Shown piece by piece: positions 1 to 6,037 of a stretch of 13,443 bases of DNA. The number at the start of each line of letters is the position of its first letter. Positions within the stretch are counted from its first letter, which is position 1. This DNA is from JAICUY01 sp038250515 (GTDB lineage: Bacteria > Chloroflexota > Limnocylindria > QHBO01). The position numbers and the translations under genes are program-made. Location of the stretch: NCBI GenBank assembly GCA_038250515.1, contig JBBSCG010000054.1:1-13443 (forward strand), read 5' to 3'. The notes beneath the pieces were generated by a model, which saw nothing but the letters and a program-made list of their open reading frames with translations, was not told the DNA's origin and did not search any database.

Positions 1-1219
1 CGCCGGCAAAAGCGATGCCCGCAAGTTGGATAGGCTGACGGCGGTCGAGTGGGGCGCCCGAGGCGGGCGCGTCGAGGCGTGACATCGTCTTGACGACCGC
101 CTCCTTCGTCCAGCCGCGCTGCTCCCAGTAGCCGTCGTATGGCTTGTCGACCGCCTCGACGCCGGAGAGCCACTTTGGCCCCTTCATGCCGTAGACGCCG
201 GGCAGCAGCAGGCGCAATGGAAAGCCGTGTCGCTCGGGAAGTGGCTCGCCGTTCATTTCGAACGCCAGCAGAACGCGTTCGTCGGATGCCATGGCCAGCG
301 GAATCGACTCGGAGTAGCCATCCTCGGCGGTCATCTTCAGCTCGACCACCGAAGCGCCGGGTTGGATGCGCTGCACGAGCGCACGCAGCGGCACGCCGCG
401 CCATCGAGCGGTGCTGATGAGGTGGCCGCCGACTTCATTGCTGATGCACTCGAGCGTCTGCAGCCGCTCGACCTCGCCCAGCGCGCGCAGCTGCGCCATG
501 GTCAGGTCCATCGGCTGCGCCACCATCCCGCCGACGCTCAGGCGCCAGCTGGCAGCGTCGACCACCGGGTCGATCAGGTTCTTGCTGACGATGTAGAAGT
601 CGGCATTCGGCGTGATCGGCGAAGGCAGGATTCCGGCGATCATCCGACCGCCGCGCGTCAGCAGCCGCGCGACGAGTCCGCCGGCAAGCAGCACGACGCC
701 GACCACGGCCGCCCATTGCAGCAGGTGGCGCCTGCTGGCATCGCTCTCCGGGTCCGGCGTGGCCTGCGGATCAAATGCGTTGGCGAAGATGGCGGTGAAC
801 AGGATCGCGGCCGGAATGCCGGCGAGAGCCGTGCTCGCGCTGCCGAGCACCAGGGGTAGACCGATGCCCAGCACCGCCGCCAGTACGGCGCTCGTGGCGA
901 TCGCCCACGCGCGATCCGGTGTACGGGCCGCCACCCAACCGATGCCGGCGCCGCCCGCCACCACGCCGATGCCGACCACGATCACCAGCAGCGGCTTGGC
1001 CAGCGTGCCGAACAGGCCGAGCAGCAGGTCGAAGAGCTGCACCGGGATCACGATCGTGAGCGCTTCGGCGACGCGCTCGGCGAGCGTCGGGATGCCGGTG
1101 ATCAGTCGCACGACCACGGCTAGCGCCAGGGCGGCGGCGCCCGCGCCGAAGCCGGCCCACGCCCCGGAGGACGTGCGTCCGGATTTGGCCGAGTTGGGCG
1201 GAGTCGATCGGTCAGTCAT
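1..1219 (-). CDS. Membrane-anchored sulfite-oxidase-family molybdopterin oxidoreductase (C-terminus beyond window)
   Basis: Reading the minus strand from an ATG at 1219 gives an open frame of about 406 residues that runs off the left edge without a stop. Residues about 18-147 form four or five hydrophobic segments. They are followed by SRRHLL (residues 162-167), a twin-arginine-like motif, and a further hydrophobic segment at about 168-187. The rest is the sulfite-oxidase fold: TLECISNEVGG carries the molybdenum-ligating cysteine (Cys258), and RWRGVPLRAL and LPGVYGMKGPKW are also typical of the family. The protein should hold the molybdopterin domain outside the membrane and act as an oxidoreductase of unknown substrate; relatives include the MsrP/YedY catalytic subunit. 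Combined Sec and Tat insertion is known for polytopic proteins with such an internal motif, for example actinobacterial Rieske proteins. No clear Shine-Dalgarno precedes the ATG. No haem partner gene is visible. Confidence 0.9.
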   Translation of the reverse strand, partial: MTDRSTPPNSAKSGRTSSGAWAGFGAGAAALALAVVVRLITGIPTLAERVAEALTIVIPVQLFDLLLGLFGTLAKPLLVIVVGIGVVAGGAGIGWVAARTPDRAWAIATSAVLAAVLGIGLPLVLGSASTALAGIPAAILFTAIFANAFDPQATPDPESDASRRHLLQWAAVVGVVLLAGGLVARLLTRGGRMIAGILPSPITPNADFYIVSKNLIDPVVDAASWRLSVGGMVAQPMDLTMAQLRALGEVERLQTLECISNEVGGHLISTARWRGVPLRALVQRIQPGASVVELKMTAEDGYSESIPLAMASDERVLLAFEMNGEPLPERHGFPLRLLLPGVYGMKGPKWLSGVEAVDKPYDGYWEQRGWTKEAVVKTMSRLDAPASGAPLDRRQPIQLAGIAFAG

Positions 1220-1232
1220 ACTCGTTTGCGTG
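1217..1232. promoter_or_regulatory. Ten-base divergent intergenic gap with candidate leaderless starts
   Basis: The ATG of the molybdoenzyme (1219, minus) and the GTG of the methyltransferase (1230, plus) are separated by only 10 bases. Neither has a Shine-Dalgarno. On the plus strand CATACT (1217-1222) matches four of six bases of a -10 box and ends seven bases before the GTG, the spacing expected of a leaderless transcript. The promoter of each gene must overlap the coding sequence of the other. The box match is weak; the geometry is certain if the starts are right. Confidence 0.3.
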
Positions 1233-1874
1233 AAAACGGTTGGTCAGCACTTCGACGAATGGGCGCCGAGCTACGACGCCCAGATCCGCGAGATGGTGCC
1301 GCGCTACGAGGAGATCCACGATACCCTCATCTCGTTGCTCGGGCTGCGGCCGCCAGGGCGCATCCTCGATCTCGGCGCCGGCACGGGCTACACGCTGCTG
1401 CGCATCCTGCAGGCGTTCGACGAGACAGAGCTCGTGGGCCTCGATGTGTCCGACGAGATGCTCGAGCGGGCGCGGCAGCGGCTGACCGGGGCCGAGGAGC
1501 GCGTCACGCTGGCGCACTCTGACATCGCCGAGCCGCAGATCTCGGGGACCTACGACGCGATCGCATCGGTCCTGGCGGTGCACCACCTGTATCCGGATCA
1601 GAAGCGCCACCTGTTCGGACGCATCTGGGAGCACGTCGCGCCGGGCGGCATCTTCATCATCGCGGACTACTTCCGACCCGCGTCCACACGTCTCCTGGAG
1701 CTGTACCAGTTTCCCAAGCCTGAGGCTCATGAGGCGGCCCACGATCATCCCGACACGACCGCAGAGCATCTCGCCTGGCTGACCGCCGCAGGTTTCGACG
1801 CGGTCGACGTGGTCTGGAAGTACGAGGATGTCGGCGTGTTGGTCGCCTGGAAGGCCGATCGCCAGGCCGCGTGA
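1230..1874 (+). CDS. Class I SAM-dependent methyltransferase
   Basis: A 214-residue protein begins at a GTG. The open frame extends far upstream, but that part lies opposite the molybdoenzyme and is shadow; the homologous region starts just after the GTG (VGQHFDEWAPSYD). The SAM-binding motif I is ILDLGAGTG (residues 45-53). The acidic residue that binds the ribose is Asp72 in VGLDVSDEML, motif III includes HSDIAE (Asp98), and LAVHHL (115-120) with GGIFIIADY (139-147) follows as usual in the methyltransferase 11/25 type. It has no membrane segment or extra domain, so it is a soluble small-molecule or cofactor-type methyltransferase; the substrate cannot be told. Its stop is one base from the stop of the convergent repair gene. 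Confidence 0.88.
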   Translation: MKTVGQHFDEWAPSYDAQIREMVPRYEEIHDTLISLLGLRPPGRILDLGAGTGYTLLRILQAFDETELVGLDVSDEMLERARQRLTGAEERVTLAHSDIAEPQISGTYDAIASVLAVHHLYPDQKRHLFGRIWEHVAPGGIFIIADYFRPASTRLLELYQFPKPEAHEAAHDHPDTTAEHLAWLTAAGFDAVDVVWKYEDVGVLVAWKADRQAA

Positions 1875-1875
1875 A

Positions 1876-2535
1876 TCAGGTGGCGGCTTCCAGCTCCAGG
1901 AGCCGATGCTTGCGCCACAGCCCGCCGCCGTAGCCGGTGAGCGACCCGTCGGCGCCGATCACGCGGTGGCAGGGAATGACGATCGCGATCCGATTCATGC
2001 CGTTCGCGCGACCCACTGCCCGGGCAGCGCCGGGCCGGCCGAGCCTGACCGCCAGGCTGTCGTAGCTGCGCGTCTCGCCCACGGGGATGGCGCGCAGCTC
2101 CTCCCAGACGGCCACCTCGAAGGTTGAGCCGGGGGAGGACAGCGGCACACTGAAGTGCTGGAGCCGGCCCCCGAAGTACACGTCGAGCTGGTCAGCCAAC
2201 CGTTCGAGGTGTGCGTGGCGACCCGGAACAATGCGTCCCAGGCGCCGCTCGATGATGGCCAGCTGCGTCGGCAACATGCGGCGGTCGGCGAACTCGAGCA
2301 GGCAGATGCCCGCGTCGGTGGCCGCGCCGAGCATTGGGCCCAGCGGCGTGTCGAGGGTGGCGGCCACGACCAGACCGTCGCCGAGCGGCCGGCAGCGCAG
2401 GCACGGCCGGAAGCCATCGGCCAGTGCCGCCTCTGGCGTGTCGTGGCGACGGACGTGGTCTTCGCGAGGCGCGCGGGCCGGGCAGCCGGGACGGCAGAAG
2501 ATGCGGGTGGTGGTGACCGCGGTGAGCTGTTCCAT
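1876..2535 (-). CDS. Ada-type zinc domain fused directly to an MGMT domain (alkylated-DNA repair)
   Basis: 219 residues; the ATG at 2535 begins MEQLTAV. The open frame continues upstream, but that stretch overlaps the neighbouring gene. Residues 8-50 match the Ada N-terminal metal-binding domain: FCRPGC and CLRC give Cys14, Cys18, Cys45 and Cys48. The spacing of 4, 27 and 3 is the same as Cys38/42/69/72 of E. coli Ada, so Cys14 is the likely methyl-phosphotriester acceptor. From about residue 54 onward comes O6-alkylguanine-DNA alkyltransferase, with IPCHRVIG (acceptor Cys189), the upstream FEVAVWEELRAIPVGETRSY stretch and the downstream GYGGGLWRKHRLL segment. The AraC-type helix-turn-helix that lies between these domains in Ada is missing, so this looks like a repair enzyme without the self-activating regulator role. 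It is last in the minus-strand cluster, 35 bases after the previous stop. There is no clear Shine-Dalgarno. Confidence 0.9.
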   Translation of the reverse strand: MEQLTAVTTTRIFCRPGCPARAPREDHVRRHDTPEAALADGFRPCLRCRPLGDGLVVAATLDTPLGPMLGAATDAGICLLEFADRRMLPTQLAIIERRLGRIVPGRHAHLERLADQLDVYFGGRLQHFSVPLSSPGSTFEVAVWEELRAIPVGETRSYDSLAVRLGRPGAARAVGRANGMNRIAIVIPCHRVIGADGSLTGYGGGLWRKHRLLELEAAT

Positions 2536-2570
2536 GATCGATAAACGTCCGCCGCCCCCGATTCGTGAGG

Positions 2571-2981
2571 TCAAACGCTGGCGGCGTTCTCCTGGCGCCA
2601 CAGCAGGTTCACGGTGAACGGGGCGCTGCCCAGCAGGCGGTCCCCGCTGCGCAGCTCGAGCCGATGCCGCCCCAGCTCCTTGACCTCGAGGCCGTTGAGA
2701 TCGGCGACGATATTCGCGGTGGTGGCTGTGGTCGGCACCTCGATCTGCAGGCGAGGCGGATTGGCGAGGACGGGCTCGCCGCTCGGCGAGAGGACCTGGA
2801 GCTGCAGCTGATGCGCGCCAGGCTCGGCCTCCAGGATGGCCACCACGAACAGGCGGCCGTGGACTGCGGGGAGCCGCGCCACGTTGATCTGGCTGAAAAT
2901 GCCGACCGCGCTGATCTTGCCGTCCTTGGCGGTCAGCGCGTAATCGCACAGCAGCAGCGAGTGAAGCTCGAGGTCGGCCAT
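2571..2981 (-). CDS. Small DUF6941-like protein of unknown function
   Basis: 136 residues, with no signal peptide or membrane segment. The N-terminal pattern (LLLCDYALTAKDGKISAVGI, residues 9-28, then FSQI) resembles the DUF6941 family, where a short strand is followed by D-x-A and GK-hydrophobic-hydrophobic-G-h-F. The remainder alternates hydrophobic residues as in a beta-sandwich, with LLWRQ near the end. No catalytic motif is evident. A good ribosome site, AAGGAG, lies seven bases before the ATG, inside the end of the sixA-like gene. The stop of that gene (2984-2986) is two bases away, so the two genes are almost certainly co-transcribed and probably translationally coupled. The family assignment is from memory of its consensus and is moderate. 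Confidence 0.75.
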   Translation of the reverse strand: MADLELHSLLLCDYALTAKDGKISAVGIFSQINVARLPAVHGRLFVVAILEAEPGAHQLQLQVLSPSGEPVLANPPRLQIEVPTTATTANIVADLNGLEVKELGRHRLELRSGDRLLGSAPFTVNLLWRQENAASV

Positions 2982-2983
2982 CG

Positions 2984-3478
2984 TCAGTCTCCTTCGTCAG
3001 GGTCGGAATACAGGTCGGGATCGAGCAGCCAGGCGATCTCTCCGCCTCCGGCCTCGGGGACGCCGTAGAACTCGACACACGCCACGCCAGCTTTCCGGAT
3101 GCGGACCGATGCGGCCCCCGTCAGCAGCTCGATCGCTGCGGACAGGTCGGGCTCGTGGCCGACGAACAAAATGCGACGATCTGCCGGATGAGACGCCAGC
3201 GCCTGCGCGAAGTCGCTCCACTGGGCACCGGGAGCCAGCCGGTCTTCGGCTACCGGCGGCTCGACCGATCCGACCGCTTCGGCGAAGAGCTGCGCGGTAC
3301 GCAGGGCGCGTGGCAGCGGTGACGAGAGGATGACGTCGGGCCGCAGGTTGAGCCGGCGCCACAGCGGCGCGGCCGCACGCAGCTCGGCAACCCCCGCGGC
3401 GGTGAGCTGGCGATCATGGTCCTGCCCACCCGGTCGCTGCTCCTCGGCAGCGCCGTGCCGCAGGAAGTAGAGGATCAA
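2984..3478 (-). CDS. sixA: SixA-type phosphohistidine phosphatase (histidine phosphatase superfamily)
   Basis: 164 residues. The start is a TTG at 3478, whose last two bases and the next A form the TGA stop of the upstream hsp20 gene (TTGA overlap). This start places the family signature at its usual N-terminal place: ILYFLRHG, with Arg7 and His8, the residue phosphorylated in catalysis. SSPLPRALRTA (52-62) supplies Arg57, and FVGHEPDLS (105-113) supplies the second histidine, His108. The length is normal for SixA, which removes phosphate from histidine of HPt or PTS proteins in E. coli; the local target is unknown. A GGAG lies ten bases before the TTG, so coupling to hsp20 translation is likely to matter. 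Confidence 0.87.
   Translation of the reverse strand: MILYFLRHGAAEEQRPGGQDHDRQLTAAGVAELRAAAPLWRRLNLRPDVILSSPLPRALRTAQLFAEAVGSVEPPVAEDRLAPGAQWSDFAQALASHPADRRILFVGHEPDLSAAIELLTGAASVRIRKAGVACVEFYGVPEAGGGEIAWLLDPDLYSDPDEGD
3475..3478 (-). promoter_or_regulatory. TTGA stop/start overlap, hsp20 to sixA
   Basis: On the minus strand the bases TTGA contain both the TTG start of the phosphatase and the TGA stop of hsp20. This is the TTG version of the common ATGA overlap and implies termination-reinitiation coupling. It also decides the unusual TTG start. Confidence 0.7.
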
Positions 3479-3873
3479 CCGGAAGTGGCTCCGCCGCGTG
3501 AGCCGAGGTGGCCGCGGGCGATGCCGCGTCCGTTGCCGCGATCATCGAGGTGCAGCGTGGCGGGGACTCCGTCACGCACCTTTGGCAGCGAGAGGCTGAG
3601 CACGCCGTTGCCGAAGGTCATGTTCGCGCGGCCGGCATCCACGCTGCGCGGCAGCGCGATGGTGCGCGCGTACGGGCCGTAGCTCCACTCGCGCAGCAGG
3701 TGCTCGATACGCTCCTGCCCCTCACCGTGCTGCGCGGCGCGCAGCGTCATCTCGCCGCGATCGGTGATGTCGACGGAGATGTCCTCGGGTTCGACCCCGG
3801 GCATCGGCGCCACGACCATCAGCTCGCGGTCGTTTTCGAACAGATTGATGGGGATGGCGGTCGCATCGGTCAT
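3475..3873 (-). CDS. Hsp20 / alpha-crystallin family small heat-shock protein
   Basis: 132 residues from an ATG at 3873, preceded by a strong ribosome site (GAGGTGG, about five bases upstream). The alpha-crystallin domain covers about residues 8-105. It starts with DRELMVVAPMPGVEPEDISV and ends with GNGVLSLSLPK (88-98), the conserved G-x-L strand. The N-terminal arm before the domain is very short (about 8-15 residues), and the tail (111-132) is glycine/arginine rich with no obvious I-x-I/V motif, which in the family links dimers into larger oligomers. It may therefore form only small assemblies. It would act as an ATP-independent holdase in the cytoplasm. It sits 17 bases after the dioxygenase-like gene and overlaps the phosphatase gene. 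Confidence 0.88.
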   Translation of the reverse strand: MTDATAIPINLFENDRELMVVAPMPGVEPEDISVDITDRGEMTLRAAQHGEGQERIEHLLREWSYGPYARTIALPRSVDAGRANMTFGNGVLSLSLPKVRDGVPATLHLDDRGNGRGIARGHLGSRGGATSG

Positions 3874-3890
3874 CGTTCCACCTCAGGAAG

Positions 3891-5126
3891 CTAGTCGGGG
3901 AAGGCCTCCGGGCCTCGCTCGGAGAGTTCTCGTGCATGCTGCGCGCCATCTTCGGGCGGGATCCAGCTGTAGGGATAGCGGTCGTCGTCGAGCTCGGCGG
4001 CCTGGCGGGTCAGGTGCAGCGGATGGAAGGTGTCGATCATCACCGCCAGCTCTTCGGTCGCTTCCTTGCCGATGCTCGCCTCCACTGTGCCCGGATGCGG
4101 GCCGTGCGGGATGCCGGCCGGATGCACGGTGAACGAGCTGATGTCCACGCCGCGGCGGCTCATGAAGTTGCCCGCCACGTAGTAGATGACCTCGTCGCTG
4201 TTGATGTTCGAATGGTTGTACGGCGCCGGGATCGCGAGCGGGTGGTAGTCGAACTTGCGCGGCACGAACGAGCAGACCACGAAGTTGCGCGGCTGGAAGG
4301 TGAGATGGACCGGCGGCGGCTGGTGGATGCGCCCGGTGATCGGTTCGAAGTCACCGATATTGAAGGCGAACGGCCACAGGTAGCCATCCCAGCCGACGAC
4401 GTCGAACGGGTGATTGCGGTAGTGGTAGGCGGTGAGACGGCCGCGTGTCCTGACGTTCACGACAAAGTCGCCCGACTCCGTTTGCGGCGCCGCCTCATTC
4501 GGTGGGCGGATGTCGCGCTGGTAGTACGGCGCGTGCTCGAGCAGCTGGCCGTAGTCGTTGCGGTAGCGTTTCGGAGGCTCGATCTCGGAGGGGCATTCCA
4601 GCCACAGCATGCGCTGCTCGGAGCCCGCATCGGGCCGCAGCTGATACGTCGTGCCGATGGGGATGACCAGGTAATCGCCGGGACCGTAGGTGATCGGTCC
4701 GAAGACGGTGTCGAGCGTGCCGGAGCCGGCATGCACGAAGTACATCTCGTCCGCTTCGCCGTTGCGGTAGAACGGCTCCATGGGCTGTGCGGGAAGCACG
4801 ACACCGAAGGTCACGTCGTTGTTGAAGAAGAGCGGGATGCGCCCGGTGATGGCGTCCCCGTTCGGCGTCAGCGCCCCGGTGTTCACCAGATGGTGCCGAT
4901 GCGGCCCGTTGGCATCCTCGTCCGATGCCTCGAGCGTGATGTCGTGCACCTTCTCGATGGCGTAGGTCTGGGTCGGCGGCGTCTCGTGATACAGCAGCGA
5001 GCTGCGGCCGGCGAAGCCCTCGACGCCGAACAGCTCCTCGGCGTACAGGTCGCCGCTCTCCTTGCGGAACTGCGTGTGGCGCTTGTGCGGCACCTGGCCG
5101 CGCTGAACGTAGAACACGCTGGCCAT
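3891..5126 (-). CDS. hmgA: Homogentisate 1,2-dioxygenase-like cupin protein
   Basis: 411 residues from an ATG at 5126; TAG stop at 3891-3893. The N-terminal RGQVPHKRHTQFR and LYAEELFG, the GDYLVIPIGTTY segment (150-161), and the C-terminal metal region PYNHSNINSDEVIYYV plus HPAGIPHGPHPG mark the homogentisate dioxygenase family (ring-opening of homogentisate to maleylacetoacetate in tyrosine breakdown). Candidate iron ligands are His305, Glu312 (or Asp311) and His341. In the human and Pseudomonas enzymes the first His and the Glu are six residues apart (H-R-N-x-x-S-E); here Glu is seven away and Asp takes the six position. The protein is also shorter than the roughly 440 residues of canonical enzymes. 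It therefore belongs to a divergent subgroup whose substrate may differ. No fumarylacetoacetase, maleylacetoacetate isomerase or HPPD gene is nearby. It is the first gene of the minus-strand cluster. Confidence 0.8.
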   Translation of the reverse strand: MASVFYVQRGQVPHKRHTQFRKESGDLYAEELFGVEGFAGRSSLLYHETPPTQTYAIEKVHDITLEASDEDANGPHRHHLVNTGALTPNGDAITGRIPLFFNNDVTFGVVLPAQPMEPFYRNGEADEMYFVHAGSGTLDTVFGPITYGPGDYLVIPIGTTYQLRPDAGSEQRMLWLECPSEIEPPKRYRNDYGQLLEHAPYYQRDIRPPNEAAPQTESGDFVVNVRTRGRLTAYHYRNHPFDVVGWDGYLWPFAFNIGDFEPITGRIHQPPPVHLTFQPRNFVVCSFVPRKFDYHPLAIPAPYNHSNINSDEVIYYVAGNFMSRRGVDISSFTVHPAGIPHGPHPGTVEASIGKEATEELAVMIDTFHPLHLTRQAAELDDDRYPYSWIPPEDGAQHARELSERGPEAFPD

Positions 5127-5455
5127 TATGGCCCGCGGCGGCGCGGCAAGCCCGGCTCAGCGGTCGCTGCGGGTCAGCTCCGAGTGACCGCCGCGCGGAT
5201 GACGAGGTGAGCTCGATCGGACAACGAGGCTGACCGGGCCGGGCGATCCCAGACTGCGCGGGCGGCGTCCGTCGCTGCTTCGACACCGGCGTCACATGAA
5301 TCCTCGCTGACGCGGCGGCGGCTGCACGGCGCGGTCAACGCCGCGTGGCCGATCTGAGGCCGACCGATCCGAGTCGCGCCGTGGAAGAGCGCTGTCCGGC
5401 AGTCCGCTGAAATGTCGAGCGCGGCCCTCGATATTGGACTGTCTGGCGTGCGTAG
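5127..5455. other. Non-coding stretch upstream of the minus-strand cluster
   Basis: About 330 bases between the dioxygenase start and the start of recognisable cyclase-like remnant sequence. I find no frame on either strand whose translation resembles a known protein, and no tRNA-like fold. It must contain the promoter of the minus-strand cluster, but no good -10/-35 pair stands out. It probably also contains decayed sequence of the missing front of the cyclase remnant, which I cannot recognise. Confidence 0.5.
5172..5189. promoter_or_regulatory. Candidate operator palindrome upstream of the dioxygenase gene
   Basis: GGTCAGCTCCGAGTGACC has perfect five-base inverted half-sites GGTCA and TGACC around eight bases. 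The dyad extends through CTC/GAG if one base is bulged. It lies about 45-63 bases before the ATG of the dioxygenase gene, a place suited to a regulator-binding site. No regulator gene is in the window, and short inverted repeats arise by chance in GC-rich DNA. Confidence 0.2.
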
Positions 5456-5464
5456 GCGCTGGCA

Positions 5465-5805
5465 TTGAGCGAGGAGGCGGAGCGCATCACCACCGAGGAC
5501 GACTACGTATCCCAGGTCCTGTGGCGCAGCGCCCGCGCCCGTGCCCTCGCGGTGCGAGACCCGCAGACAGCGCTGACCCTGGCGAAGGACGCCGTGGCCC
5601 GCGCCGCCGCGGCCGATGATCCCGTCAATCATGGGAACGCGCTCCTCAGCCTGGCTGAGGTGCTCGAGGCGGCAGGGCGTTGGCAAGAAGCGGTGGGCGC
5701 GGCGCAGGAAGCGATCGCGTTGTTCGAAGCCAAGGGCGCCAAACCTACGTTCGACTCGCCGAGGAGCGTCGTGCGCGGCTCCTTGGGAAGTCCAACGGCG
5801 ACTAG
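5465..5805 (+). pseudogene. C-terminal remnant of a cyclase-ATPase-TPR protein, frameshifted
   Basis: From about 5456 the plus strand encodes ALALSEEAERIT, then SQVLWRSARARALA, an alanine-rich TPR-like pair, and ALLSLAEVLEAAGRWQEA. This lines up with the last ~100 residues of the intact protein downstream (SQTLWR at its residue 956, then QAQAIILA and MALAQVERTGGRKAEA). At about 5744-5746 the frame breaks. The natural ending continues one frame over as YVRLAEERRARLLGKSNGD and a TAG at 5803-5805, as expected from loss of one base near AAACC. A stop (TAG, 5453-5455) lies just upstream in frame, and no zinc ribbon, cyclase or ATPase domain is present. The TTG at 5465 is only the first possible start after that stop. 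I call it the debris of a third tandem copy. A free-standing small TPR gene ending in the wrong frame is less likely. Confidence 0.7.
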
Positions 5806-5823
5806 CAACTGGCTAGCCCCACG

Positions 5824-6006
5824 CTACCCTATGGCAGCGCTGGCACCGCGCGTGCGAAGAAGGGCCGCGGTTTTTTCCAGGATCTCCCGCTCGATCCGGA
5901 GGATCCGGTCCTCGCGCCGGAGGCGAGTCAGCTCGGCCCGCTCGACGGAGGTCAGACCGGGGCTGTCGCCGCGGTCGATCTCGGCCTGGATGACCCAGCG
6001 CCGGAG
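5824..6006 (-). mobile_element. IS3-family transposase OrfA remnant
   Basis: On the minus strand from about 6006 the frame reads LRRWVIQAEIDRG, then GLTSVERAELTRLRRED, RILRIEREILEKTAALL and a TAG (5824-5826). This is the second half of an IS3-group OrfA: the link after the helix-turn-helix, then the leucine-zipper-like coiled coil with its R-L-R-x-E-x-x-I-L-x-K-x-A signature. A run of six A (T at 5871-5876 on the plus strand) sits at the codons for EK, where IS3 elements shift frame into OrfB. The helix-turn-helix is missing (a stop, TAG at 6025-6027, closes the frame), OrfB is absent, and no terminal repeats are visible. It is a dead scar lying exactly between the cyclase remnant and the first intact cyclase gene. 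Confidence 0.75.
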
Positions 6007-6025
6007 CGGTGGGAGACGCGCAACC

Positions 6026-6031
6026 TAGAAT
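6026..6031 (+). promoter_or_regulatory. -10 box for a leaderless transcript of the first cyclase gene
   Basis: TAGAAT matches five of six bases of TATAAT and ends six bases before the GTG at 6038, so transcription would start at or next to the start codon. No Shine-Dalgarno precedes the GTG. No convincing -35 box is seen. The box lies at the edge of the IS3 remnant. Confidence 0.4.
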
Positions 6032-6037
6032 CATCTC

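Noticed and set aside
612..1229. Long plus-strand open frame running into the methyltransferase
   Set aside because: Its translation here is Ala/Arg/Pro/Ser-rich with no family resemblance, while the minus strand encodes a clear molybdoenzyme. It is a GC-rich shadow.
2536..3078. N-terminal extension of the Ada-MGMT protein
   Set aside because: The frame is open but overlaps the DUF6941-like gene antisense-free in another frame and resembles nothing. The Ada domain begins naturally after the ATG at 2535.
3936..5210. 424-residue plus-strand frame opposite the dioxygenase gene
   Set aside because: It is rich in R, V and H with no motif, and it mirrors a well-supported gene on the other strand.
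5174..5686. 170-residue minus-strand frame upstream of the dioxygenase cluster
   Set aside because: It has no family resemblance, and half of it lies antisense to the cyclase remnant, whose plus-strand reading is supported by similarity to the paralogue.
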